Shown piece after piece: positions 45,258 through 55,892 of a stretch of 64,000 nucleotides of DNA. The position numbers and the translations under genes are program-made. The notes under the pieces are model-generated. The model had not been told where the DNA came from and ran no database searches. It saw nothing but the letters and a program-made list of their open reading frames with translations. Within the stretch, counting starts at the first letter, position 1. Each line of letters starts with the position of its first letter. This stretch comes from Bathynomus jamesi (Eukaryota; Arthropoda; Malacostraca; Isopoda; Cirolanidae): assembly GCA_023014485.1 (NCBI GenBank), contig JAJOZX010000876.1, positions 1,031,314-1,095,313 of the forward strand, written 5' to 3'.

Positions 45258-46512
45258 GGGTGTAGCAAAAGAAAAGTCCTTTACCATAGGAGATTATTTC
45301 TTATTTGTTAGGAAGACAATAAGTGTTCAAACTGCATGCCATTATTCAAATGTTGCAGAGGGGTCGACTGTAGGTCGATCCTGAACCGTCGTTCAAACCC
45401 TCATAAAGTAAATAAGTAACAATAAGTAACATGTTAATTCGATCAAGTAAGCTACACTGAATGTTACGTAGGACATCCTTACTGATGTAGCATTTTTGTT
45501 TTATGTTGTCCTTTAACTGTTGAACAGTTCATGGTCTTGTTTAGTAAACAACCGACTTTAAATGTCTCCAGAGGAAGAAGTTCGGCGGGGATAAATCTGG
45601 AATCTTGGGAGATCATTCCACTGAACCACGGTGTCCAATCCACCTCCCATGCAAATTATCACCCGACCACGCTCGAACAGTTCGTGCGTAATAGGGTGGA
45701 GCCCCATCTTGCTAAACCAAAAGTTCATTCGGGCTTGCACAGACATTTTACCCAAGTAAGTTTGTAAGTCCTCTTCTAGCATTGCTAAGTACGTGTCACC
45801 GTTTACATTTCTTTCAAAAAAGTATGGTCCCAAAAGTACGTTGCATGAATCACAGCTCACACCATAATCTTGGGTCGATTTGAGCACGCGTATCTTCAGT
45901 CCAATGTGGATTATTATCGCTTCAGTATAGGAAATTATGGCGATTAATGATGCCATTTAGGTGAAAACATGCCTTGTAACTAAATAAAATATCGGAGAGC
46001 AGCGTGGATGTTCTTCTATCCGTTGTGATACCTACTCATTGAATTTTACCTTGCAATCGGTGTCATCCTCATGCAGTTCCTGAACCTTACTAACTTTGTA
46101 TGGCTGAAACCTATGACATTTCAAGATTCTCTACACAGCCATGTGAATGGTTCCTGCTTCCTGGGGAACTTTTCATTAGAGCCTATTTTGATATTTAGCA
46201 AGAAAAAACTAGGACTTAGTAGAGAGAAGAACGAAGACGTTCGTCCGAGGTCTGACCCAAAAACTACCAATATCATTTAATCGCTTTAATACCTTTCCAA
46301 CCATTACATGGCTTGCCTTCGGTCTTTCAGGATAAAGTCTGTGGAATTCATCACATGCTTGTCGTTGATTTCTACCAGCTATATGTAATAAAACTAATTT
46401 TACTTCCACTTGTATGGTGAATGTAATTTAGCCATATTGTTCATCACTTATAACCCTGAAACAAAACGAGAAAACATTAATTTCTTATGGTAACGGAGTT
46501 TTGTTACACCCC
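45258..46512 (-). mobile_element. Tc1/mariner-superfamily element, near complete
   Basis: Ends GGGTGTAGCAAAAGAAAAGT and TTTTGTTACACCCC, TA-type flanks, 1,255 bp. Minus-strand transposase remnants inside. Confidence 0.75.
45330..46420 (-). pseudogene. Tc1/mariner-superfamily transposase, decayed
   Basis: N-terminal part MEVKLVLLHIAGRNQRQACD with HVMVGKVLKRLNDIGSFWV (46,409-46,240), a helix-turn-helix resembling those of IS630/Tc1 relatives. The middle has GLKIRVLKSTQDYGVSC and LLGPYFFERNVNGDTYLAML (45,890-45,780). Then come traces of the QQDGAPPHYAR and VVQWNDLPRF (WP-RSPDLTPLD) regions across a frame break (45,720-45,600), and a tail to about 45,330. Catalytic residues are not cleanly readable. 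Confidence 0.65.
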
Positions 46513-46514
46513 AT

Positions 46515-47708
46515 ACATACAGTATATATATATATATTATTAATTTACATAGAAAATATTTCCAGTTTGTTGCTGATATGAAGAATGAAATAGAAATTGT
46601 TAGCCCGTTTTATAAGTTCACCATATAGTAAGAACGAGTTTAAACCCCGTCTTTTAATTACATGTAGACTGGCATGTAAAGAATAGATAAAACCACAATT
46701 AAGCTTTCCAATAAAACCATTTGAGAACTGCGTTGAATATCAGTCATCAATGGCATATAAAACATTATTTTCCAAACGGCGTTTCTTGTTATTTGCAGCA
46801 TAAGAAAGAGAGAAGGGAAAAATCGATTAAAAACTATTTTTATTTTACAACACCAAGATAAAAATTTGACGCTCTCGAGACTGAGTGGAAAACATAATGG
46901 CGAAACCCTTCTTTGCGAGCCGGTCCTTTGATAAAGAAACTTTGATAAGCGTTTATAAATAGACGAGAAAATGAGGGGAAAATTTATGTACTGTACACTA
47001 TAGCTCTTAAATTATACTAAAAATAGCATGTTTTTGCTCCGTATCTAAATAGTATATGAAGTGCACACACACATTATCGATATTGTTTTATATATATTTA
47101 TTTATCTCTCAAAAAACGGTTCTTAAAAAAAAGACCTAAAAGGGTCCCTCCGATTTAATTACGATATATGAACATGGAAACTATCTATTCAATATAGCGA
47201 ACGCAGATACTACATCATTATTAAAGTGGATAATGAAAGGTGCATACATTTATTAGCATTGCGGGAATAATGAGCACAAAAGGTTGCGCTAATTAACAGA
47301 AAATCAAATCTCAAACAATTGGGTTAGAAGGATGTTCTGAAGCTGCGCTCTAAAGAGAAATTCTGAAATAAGCCCCCAGGCATTCTTCAGCATTTTAATT
47401 ATAGATGCGTTCTTTCTGCTCGCTTCGCTCGTGTGAAGGAACTTTTAAAGCATTTATATAGTGATAAAATAGAGTTTTATGAGATGAACCAAAAGGATCT
47501 TTTATCTTAATTAAGAGAGCAAATTTGATTTGGGATGGAACCAGCGCTTATTATGGAAAATGTAAAATTATTATGCATTCGTTACCACAGTACGGCACGG
47601 TACGTTCTGAGCCATATTTTACGGTCCGGGTTCCTGGCATAGGAGGACACGCGCATAAAATATGAATATGAGAATTAAGTATCTAAATATTATTACAAGA
47701 TTAAAAGT

Positions 47709-47741
<33 letters not shown>

Positions 47742-48780
47742 ATCTAGGCAACTGGAGATGTGTGAAGTCGAATATATGATAATTCACATATGCACAGTAA
47801 TTTTTTTAATGTATCTCGAAACATTAAGAATTTATGAAAAAATTTGAGAAACATTTGTATTGTAACGAAAAAAGAAAAATGCGTTAGTCTTGATTAGGTT
47901 AGGTTAGGATATGTTAGTCATTACCTCACGATTTATGCACTTCACAGAAAACTGTTCAAACCTTCCCTGGCTACTTTTTACATACTTCTCAGTTCGATGG
48001 CACTGAGATTTGGTTAAGCTAAGTTACTTTTTAAAATATGAGCTTTAGAAAATTGGTACCTCTATTATGCTGAAGTGTGTGTGTGTGTGTGTGTGGTGTT
48101 GTGTGTGTTTAAACTGCAACATAATCTTAAATTTAATTGAATGTATAATTAGGAAAAATGATCGGTAAAAATTTGTATAATTCTGTTTAATATTACGTGT
48201 CATTATAAAGTATAATTTACTCTTCAGACTGAAAACTGTATGTGACAGAATGATGTAAAAATATACCTATTTCAGACGTCATTGTAAGAAAGTAAAATTC
48301 AAAGAAGAACGTATACCAATCAGATCAACAAGCCCATAAAGGACACCCTAAAAAACTAACTTTACTTAACCTAACCTATGCTAACCTTACTTAACCTACC
48401 TAACTTAATTTAACTCACAATACACCTGTCGGTCGGATGTCGTAATCCCGTTCAAAGAGTGTTTTTTTTTCTTTTGCACACATTCAGGCGAATTCTAAAC
48501 TTTACGATTGATTTTATAACTTAAAGATTTCAATGTGTTCCCACAAGAAATTAATGCAAGAGTGCAAGGGTTAAAATTTGATGGAAATTTAAATAAGAAA
48601 TGCATTTTTACTGCATTGAAAATATGGTTTGTTCACGAAACAGAATTAAATCACTGACTACGACTATATACTGTACATAAAATGAAAGATGAATCATCAA
48701 GAGTCCCTCATGAGTCACTGTTCATGATTTTAAATACAAATTAATCATCAGGAGTGTTTTGATGACTGACCGTTTATAAG
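46515..48780. other. Gene-free stretch, 2.3 kb
   Basis: TG microsatellites at 47,712-47,739 and 48,077-48,112; short TTAGG tract at 47,894-47,910; CCTAACC-rich words with a GTCGGATGTCG motif at 48,360-48,445, similar to 12.2 kb. No protein family recognised. Confidence 0.5.
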
Positions 48781-48794
48781 CTCGATGAAAATTC

Positions 48795-48905
48795 TAGTCT
48801 CAGTGTGGTTAGCATATCACTGACTACGAATCTACTTGCCCCGGATTCGATTCCCGGCGATGACAACGTCATAACCAAAGAGTCCATCAGGTGTTGTACC
48901 ATAAT
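48795..48905 (+). repeat. tRNA-derived SINE head
   Basis: A-box-like GTGTGGTTAGCATATCAC and B-box-like GGATTCGATTCCCGG with 32 bp between, the spacing of a tRNA-type polymerase III promoter. The sequence after it (GATGACAACGTCATAACC) differs from SINE S and T, so this is probably a third SINE. Confidence 0.6.
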
Positions 48906-48909
48906 TTAA

Positions 48910-49185
48910 CATGTAACTAGTTTAATAAAGTCATTGTTTGAGTGTTAAATCGAAAGTGGGCGGAGCCTTACTCAACAATACTGTTAAACAAATTAAACAA
49001 AGAAAAGGCATCACATTAACTACTTAATCAGTAATCACACAGTAAATAATTAGTATCCCATTATTTTTAATTGCGTTTCCTGTAATACCAAAAAATTTAC
49101 TGTAAATAATGCTACAAAAGCATTTTATTAATAAGAAATAAAATTTGAGCGTATGAAAAGTATGATAATTTATAATTATCAATGA
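48910..49185. other. Gene-free stretch
   Basis: Nothing recognised. Confidence 0.4.
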
Positions 49186-49239
49186 TAACGACTTGTGAGG
49201 CTATTTCATTTTATTACTGTACCCTCACGGGCAGCATGA

Positions 49240-49445
49240 ACTCCTCACGTAAAGCTAGTCACACATTTGGGCTGGTCCACAGTGGTCCAGCCTGGCTCAA
49301 GTTGTATTACATGAGTTGTGATGACAATACACACACTATGGCTGGAAATCTGGTACCAGTCCTAGTGTGTGTATTGTCATTACAACCCATGCAATACAAC
49401 TTGACTGAGCTCGACCAGCCCAAATATGTGTGACTTTTAACCTGA
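49240..49445. repeat. Long imperfect hairpin
   Basis: Left arm GTCACACATTTGGGCTGGTC, GCTCAAGTTGTATTACATG, TGTGATGACAATACACACAC; right arm GTGTGTGTATTGTCATTACA, CAATACAACTTGACTGAGCT, GACCAGCCCAAATATGTGTG. The arms are about 80 bp; the loop of 20-25 bp includes GGCTGGAAATCTGGTACC. No target duplication found. Confidence 0.75.
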
Positions 49446-49917
49446 ATGGAAGAAAGCTCCTTGTGGACAGCAAAGACCTTGGTCTGATAGCCCATCTTCT
49501 CGGTTATCACGAATTGAGAAATGGCAAAGACGAAGACGGTAAAGAATAGAAGCTTTTACTGTCACAGCACGAAAGACGAATTAACAAGAGTATAAAAACC
49601 TCGATTAGAAAGGGAACTAGAATCCATGAGAATCCTTAAAAGTGAACAGAAATGAGAAAAGTGGGGACACATAAGAGAAAGGAGAGAAAAGAAACGGCAG
49701 CGTAGACAGAGGGTGTGCTCAACCAGTTTCCTCTAGATGAGAAGCAGCTCCATTGCCTACTAACCCAACGACAAGGCAAGCTACCCTTAAACGAATGATA
49801 ACGGATACCAGTGTCAGGACGCCGACACTTTTCGGGTGTGGGACAAGGGGAAAACGCATCCCCTTCCCTAAAAAATAAAAAAGAACAGGAAGTAAAATAA
49901 AAACCAAAGAAACAAAG

Positions 49918-50121
49918 GGATCACCTGAAGATCAGGGTCCCCAGCCTTCTTTAGTTAGCCTTATAAGGCTAACTAACGAAAATATCACGACTTAACCTAA
50001 CCAATCGTCAAGGGCGTACAGTTGACCTAACAACTGGTTAGGTTAAGTCGTGATATTTTCGTTAGTTAGCCTTATAAGGCTAACTAACGAAGCCTGGGGG
50101 GCCCTGAGCTTCAGGTGATCG
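49918..50121. mobile_element. Palindromic element G, copy A
   Basis: Ends GGATCACCTGAAGATCAGGG and the complement CCCTGAGCTTCAGGTGATC. 8-bp duplication AAACAAAG (49,910-49,917 and 50,122-50,129), taking the last base (G for C) as mutated. Arms run CCCCAGCCTTCTTTAGTTAG, CCTTATAAGGCTAACTAACG, AAAATATCACGACTTAACC, AACCAATCGTCAAGGGCGTA to the centre near 50,030. GG ends with an 8-bp duplication recall Merlin elements, but this is inference. Confidence 0.85.
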
Positions 50122-50750
50122 AAACAAAGAAAGAAAAAAAACATCTCCTCTTCTTTTACATTGAACACACTAACACACTATCCTTCGATTAAAAATGAAA
50201 TTTCAGATATTAATTAATTTAATTGCTCGTATAATATAAATGTAAATGAATTCTAGAAAAATACAATAAATACTAGCAGTATATTTCTACATTAATTTAT
50301 AAATATTAATTTTATTTGCACCTAATATTACCTTACTGAGTAAGGGTAACTAAATTATTTCAGTAAATAAGTTATAAATATTAACCGTTTTTATTAGTTA
50401 TAAATACTGTATTAACCGTTGTTACGGATTATACGACTTTATTCCTTTTGTACACATAGCTTCCAGCATTAATAATAAAATTCATTATTAATAATCTAAA
50501 AATAATATAGCTTTAATTGTAATTTACATCCTTTACACATTAAATATTTTAAAACCAATCGAAGAGATGTATAAAATGGAACAAAATATGGATTTGGTTA
50601 TTTTTTTAAACAGTTGACACTTTAAAAGGTTTCACTCTGAATGATACAAGATGTTTGGTTTTATGCAGTATATGAAAAATCTACTCGACATAATGACTTT
50701 AACTTTCTCAAATGAATAATAGCTATTTTGAAGTGTTTATTACATATTTC

Positions 50751-50952
50751 GGATCACCTGAAGATCAGGGCCCCCAGCCTTCTTTAGTTAGCCTTATAAG
50801 GCTACTAACGAAAATATCACGACCTAACCTAACCAATCGTTAGGTCAACTGTACGCCCTTGACGATTGGTTAGGTTAGGTCGTGATATTTTCATTAGTTA
50901 GCCTTATAAAGCTAACTAAAGAAGGCTGGGGGCCCTGATCTTCAGGTGATCC
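50751..50952. mobile_element. Palindromic element G, copy B
   Basis: Perfect ends GGATCACCTGAAGATCAGGG and CCCTGATCTTCAGGTGATCC. Perfect 8-bp duplication CATATTTC (50,743-50,750 and 50,953-50,960). Same arms as copy A. Confidence 0.9.
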
Positions 50953-50960
50953 CATATTTC

Positions 50961-51275
50961 TGTTCTTTTGCATTATCCTCCCAACACTTATTTTTTTATA
51001 TAATGTTGGTTTGGTTTTGGTTATGGTACTTTATTTTCCTTCCATTATAAAAAAAATTAGTGTTGGGATTAGGTTAGGTTAGGTTAGATTAGGTTAGGTT
51101 AAAAACAGCCCGCCGCAGGCGTTAGCCGTAGTTAGCCGGCTTCAAGTTGGGTTAGGTTAGGTTAGGTTAGGTTAAGAATATTTATTCATATAACTAATGA
51201 TGTAATTTCAGAATATTTATAAAAAAAATATTATATAAAAAAAAATTAGTGTTGGGAGGATAATGCAAAAGTACC
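50961..51275. mobile_element. TTAGG-bearing palindromic element
   Basis: Arms CTTTTGCATTATCCTCCCAA and TTGGGAGGATAATGCAAAAG enclose two TTAGG tracts (51,066-51,100; 51,151-51,174) around CCGCCGCAGGCGTTAGCCG. The octamer CATATTTC stands on both sides (50,953-50,960 and 51,276-51,283), so this may be an insertion with an 8-bp duplication, next to element copy B. Confidence 0.7.
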
Positions 51276-51279
51276 CATA

Positions 51280-51735
51280 TTTCAGATATCTGAAAATGGT
51301 GCTTAAATGTTTCAAATATATAAAGGCGTAGAAATTAATATTTCATTTGCATAATAAACTAGTTTTCTATTTTTTGCTCCTAGACGCATGCGCACTGTGG
51401 TTAAAAATATTTTGAAATTGTTACGTAGTTTATTTAGTGTTTGTATTTATAGGCTATCTCAAAAAGAGGAGAAAAAAGTTATTTATGTATGTATTTATAT
51501 ATTTATTTCATGTAGGCTTAAATTTTCTAAGTGTTTTTTGTGCATTTATGAATTTTTTTATTTGGCTAGGCCTTGGCTAGTAAAGTCTGTCAAAAATTAA
51601 GAACCAGTTTGTGACCCTGAGTCTAGCCTTAGACTTAGGCCTCTTGATATACAGTAGGGCTACCTAGGTTCAATTTCTAAGTTAGACCGGCTGTACTTAA
51701 GAAAAAAACACTTATAAGTTTAAAAGGGTCAGGCT
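51280..51735. other. Gene-free stretch
   Basis: Open frame 51,388-51,600 has no family resemblance. Confidence 0.4.
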
Positions 51736-51739
51736 AGAA

Positions 51740-52010
51740 CAACCAAAACGAATCCAGAACTGAGAAGTAAAATGTTTGGGGAAAAATGAGCTGAACTAGA
51801 TCTGTATTCACTTGAAAAGCGTCGTCTTATAGGGTAACTAATTCGAATATTTAAAACTGATAAATGGCTTTGTAAATTATAGGAAGTTATTTCATAGGGA
51901 TACAGAGTCAATTACAAGAAGAAATGGATGTAAATTGAAAGTTAAAAGCTTTTAAGAGAAATGCTGTGACGCAATTCTTTTCATATAAACTTTAACTTTA
52001 AACTCCTTAA
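51740..52010 (+). pseudogene. CR1-like LINE C-terminal fragment
   Basis: Plus strand with frame changes: YSLEKRRLIG-like, LIRIFKTDKWLCKL, then TESITRRNGCKLKVKSFKRN-like sequence and AVTQFFSYK. This corresponds to the LxxRRxrgDxievfK and TRghxxKLxxkrxxxxxrxxFFs blocks of CR1-type ORF2. Confidence 0.6.
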
Positions 52011-52140
52011 ACTTTCCCACATTAGACAATTCAGTGTCAGACAATTCATTAAATATTTCACTAAATATTTCAGATTAGCCTTTTCAAGTGTTTAAAAACT
52101 TGGGATAATTTAGACATGTCAATTGACTTACCGAAATATC

Positions 52141-52699
52141 GGATCAACTGAAGATCAGGGCCCCCAGCCTTCTTTAGTTAGCCTTATAAGGCTAACTAAC
52201 GAAAATATCACGACTTAACCTAATCAGTCGTCAAGGGCGTACAGTTCTATAGATCTACGGAAGCTAAGGCTAACAAAGACCCTAAGATCCACTCTAAGGT
52301 TAGCCCGAGAGAGAAAAAAGGAAAGAGTAGGGGGTTAAAAGAGAAGAATAATGGGTTAAGTAAGTAGCAAAACCTACCATTCGTGGGTTAACATTCATTC
52401 AGAAAAAGAGAAAGAAAGACTCACCATCATCATCCGCCGGCCACTGCCGACAAGTCGGAAAAATAGTCGAAGAGAATAGGAAAGGGGTGAAAGATGAAAA
52501 GAAGTAAAATAAGAACGCATATAAACCATGCAAACAGTCTTAACTCAAACACTGTAATACCATGCAAACTACAGACATGCAAGTAAAGAGAGGATAAGAA
52601 AAGTTGACCTTACGATTGGTTAGGTTACGTGATATTTTCGTTAATTAGCCTTATAAGGCTAACTAGAGAAGGCTGGGGGCCCTGATCTTCAGGTGATCC
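52141..52699. mobile_element. Palindromic element G, copy C, with 355-bp insert
   Basis: Left arm 52,141-52,246 (GGATCAACTGAAGATCAGGG inward), right arm about 52,605-52,699 (to TCTTCAGGTGATCC). The centre holds unrelated sequence (52,247-52,604: GATCTACGGAAGCTAAGGC to AAGTAAAGAGAGGATAAG). Flanks (GAAATATC and AAACTTTT) do not match, unlike the other copies. Confidence 0.8.
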
Positions 52700-53075
52700 A
52701 AACTTTTTACTGTACCTTCTCTATATATGGGGAATTAGTCCCCTCGTGCAAAACATTGTAAAACTTATAGCGAAACACCCCTTACCCTCAAAACCTATAA
52801 CCCAGCCCTACGCCCGAATGGTAGTCCTTTGAAACTAAACTATAATCCCTTGTTAAAATACATTCACAGATGTCAAATTACATAAACCCAATTAATCCAA
52901 TATGTTATTAATGTTACACAGTTTAATATATTCAGTCAGTTGGTAGTGACAGATTTTGGGACGTCATTAAATTGAAAAAAGAATTACCTCTTTTTCCCAC
53001 ATTACAGGATACACACACGCTCACACATACGTACGTACAGATATTAGAATGTTTCCGTCTGGTTAAGAATCATTA
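52700..53075. other. Gene-free stretch
   Basis: Nothing recognised. Confidence 0.45.
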
Positions 53076-53172
53076 TACAGGGTGTTTATAAAGTCCCTAT
53101 CTATTTCGGTGAAAACGTAGCAAAAAGGGTAAAATTCAATAACAATATAGAAGGCATACATTTAATGAATAC

Positions 53173-53575
53173 TTAAGCATATGATTCTACATGAACACCA
53201 TCAGTATCTTTACAGAGTTCGAATCTGTCAGCAATGCGGAACACATTTTGGAGCATGACAGGGGATATTTTTGTAACTGTTGTTACGATACGAGCACGTA
53301 AATCTTGCAGATCTGTAACCCTTGTTTGATAGACGTTTGATTTGATAAAGCCCCATGCAAAGAAATCCAAGGGCGTTAGGTCAAGAGATCGAGCCGCCCA
53401 GGGCCTGTTGCCTCCACGTCCGATCCACCGATTTGGAAATCGTTCATTTAGGTACTCCCGAACAATGTTTGCGAAATGACAAGGTGCTCCATCTTGTTGA
53501 AAGACGACGGTGTTTAAAATGCCATCTGAATGAAGCTGGGACATTTATGTGCTCGTATCATAACAGCAGTTACCA
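53173..53575 (-). pseudogene. Mariner transposase DDE fragment, DD41D type
   Basis: Minus strand: NTVVFQQDGAPCHFANIVRE (second Asp), RWIGRGGNRPWAARSLDLT, PLDFFAWGFIKSNVYQTRV (third Asp), FRIADRFELCKDTDGVHVES, stop at 53,173. 41 residues separate the two Asp. Very close to the 37-kb element (about three in four residues by eye). An inverted partial duplicate of its C-terminus (LQNGFRNAADRFELCRDTDG) lies on the plus strand at 54,330-54,415. No N-terminal half. Confidence 0.85.
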
Positions 53576-53580
53576 AAATA

Positions 53581-54314
53581 GGAGCTATTGAAGAATAGGG
53601 ACCCCAGCCTTCTTTAGTTAGCTTTATAAGGCTAACTAACGAAAATATCATGACCTAACCTAATCAATCGTCAAGGGCGTACAGTTAACCTAACGATTGG
53701 TTAGGTTAGGTCATGAGTCCCCAACCTTTTTGTACTGAAGAGCACATTCAAGACTACCGGTAGTGCGGCGGGCACCATTTACTTTTTCAAGGCAAATTTA
53801 TAGTTGGACTTAGTAATGAACATAATACACAAAAAAGAACATTTAATTCCTATGTAAAATAATGAACATAAACACAAAAAAAACATTTGATTCCTATGTA
53901 AAATAACGAACATAATACATAAAAAAAACAAGGATGGGCTAATCTAGAATCTTAGAAAATTATCAAAACGATAACTTAATTTATTTATAAAGAAATAATT
54001 ATTTTCAAATAAATGAGCATCTGTTTCTGTAATTAACTACTAAAATTTAATAAAATGTTAAGTATGTTACATATTTTAAATATTTAGTAACTAAATATTT
54101 AAAATATGTAACATACTTAACATTTTATTAAAAATTTAAATAAAAACTTATCAATCGTAGTCAGTCAGTGGCGGGCACACGCAAACGGGTCGGCGGGCAC
54201 CATGGTGCTCGCGGGCACAGGGTTGGGGACCCCTGGGTTAGGTCGTGATATTTTCGTTAGTTAGCCTTATAAGCCTAACTAAAGAAGGCTGGGTCCCTAT
54301 TCTTCAATAGCTCC
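53581..54314. mobile_element. Palindromic element G, copy E (variant ends)
   Basis: Ends GGAGCTATTGAAGAATAGGG and CCCTATTCTTCAATAGCTCC, with the perfect 8-bp duplication CCAAAATA (53,573-53,580 and 54,315-54,322). The outer 28 bp diverge from copies A-D, but the arms from CCCCAGCCTTCTTTAG inward are the same. Its centre is interrupted by a hAT MITE. Confidence 0.9.
53712..54235. mobile_element. hAT MITE nested in element G
   Basis: Perfect 8-bp duplication GGTTAGGT (53,704-53,711 and 54,236-54,243). Ends CATGAGTCCCCAACC and GGTTGGGGACCCCTG, with GCGGCGGGCACCA and GGCGGGCACCATGG subterminal words. A central palindrome of about 45-bp arms (AAATGTTAAGTATGTTACAT) lies at 54,050-54,135. Non-coding. 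Confidence 0.9.
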
Positions 54315-54519
54315 CCAAAATAACCCCTGTCATGCTCCAAAATGGGTTCCGCAATGCTGCTGACAGATTCGAACTCTGTAGAGATACTGATGGTGTTCAT
54401 GTAGAATCATATGCTTAAGTATTCATTAAATGTATGCCTTCTATTATATTGTTATTGAATTTTACCCTTTTTGCTACGTTTTCACTGAAATAGATAGGGA
54501 CTTTATAAACACCCTCTAT

Positions 54520-55325
54520 ATATTGAATTTTCTCTAATGCATATAGTTGTGAACGAAAGATTTGGAGATTAATTAACCATAACATATTCAGAAAATATCC
54601 TGTTAGTGGTATGCTTGTGACGTTTTCCATAAATATTTACTGTGGCCTATTTTTCATAATATTTATACCTTATACCAGGATTTTGACCCCTATAATTTAT
54701 TTCAAAATTGACATTCCAACCCAAATGTTGTAGTTTAGTAATGCAAAATACAAAATTCTATATACACCAAGTCTCGAAAACATTCCCTGTTGACAGGGTT
54801 GACGGTTCCAGCACTTACAGTATATATTAACGATAGATTACTGTTTCGCTCAAACAGCTTCAACATAACTGTCAAGCAGAGAATTCTGTTTTCCTGAAGG
54901 AAATTTGCGTGTACATATATATACACATAACGCTTAGTTGGGTGCGGTCATTCACATCTCAAATACTGGTAATACTGGACAATTTATGCAGAGAAGACTC
55001 CACATGAAGAAAAATTCGGGCCTAATCTAAATGATAATGTACCAATTGCGTAGGCTAATCTGTGAATCATTGTTTGTTGACACATTTATTATTACTGTTG
55101 AATTGTTGATACTACATTTAATTGCGAATTAAATGCGAATGAAAATACTGCAGATCTATAATGAAGAAAGAGAGGCTATGACTCTTCATTATATATATTT
55201 TTTGTAAATTAGGTCTCTGAAATGGCTTACTTAGCCTAGGTCCAAATTCAAACAGATGTATCTGACGAAATAACTTACACAGAAAGTTCAAATAGGTTAC
55301 CGATGAATATCAAAATTTATAAGTA
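54520..55325. other. Gene-free stretch
   Basis: No element or gene recognised. Confidence 0.45.
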
Positions 55326-55333
55326 AAACTTCT

Positions 55334-55538
55334 GGATCACCTGAAGATCAGGGCCCCCAGCCTTCTTTAGTTAGTCTTATAAGGCTAAAACTAACGAAAA
55401 TATCACGACCTAACCTAACCAATCGTTAGGTCAACTGTACGCCCATGACGATTGGTTAGGTTAGGTCGTGATATTTTCGCTAGTTAGCCTTATAAAGCTA
55501 ACTAAAGAAGACTGGGGGCCGTGATCTTCAGGTGATCC
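55334..55538. mobile_element. Palindromic element G, copy D
   Basis: Ends GGATCACCTGAAGATCAGGG and GATCTTCAGGTGATCC. Perfect 8-bp duplication AAACTTCT (55,326-55,333 and 55,539-55,546). Arms as in copy B. Confidence 0.9.
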
Positions 55539-55544
55539 AAACTT

Positions 55545-55861
55545 CTTAAAGATTCTACTCCAAGGAAAAGATTTCCTACAAATAGTAAATAACCATAAAT
55601 AACAAAAAAAGCACAAACCACTTTGGGTTCAATCCATCACGTGTAAAAATATTTCTAAATTTTATGATTCTTTATAAATCTTTAATTGCCGTGGACACTC
55701 CTATTTTTAGCTGATTTGTTCCTCGTTCCAGGAAAGCCTGGTCCGGAAGACAAAAAATCCCATTTTGAAGGAGACTCAAGAACAGAAATATTTACAAATG
55801 CATCCAAATTAATACTTGATTTAATTTTATATCACATGTTTTGTCATGTCATCGCCATGAC

Positions 55862-55892
<31 letters not shown>

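Larger units (their letters stand above)
53078..54516 (-). mobile_element. DD41D mariner derivative with duplicated end
   Basis: Ends CAGGGTGTTTATAAAGTCCC and GGGACTTTATAAACACCCTC, TA flanks. The right ~200 bp (54,315-54,516) are an inverted copy of the left end, including the transposase C-terminus, so both ends derive from the same end of the parent. Element G copy E (53,581-54,314) lies between. Confidence 0.8.
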
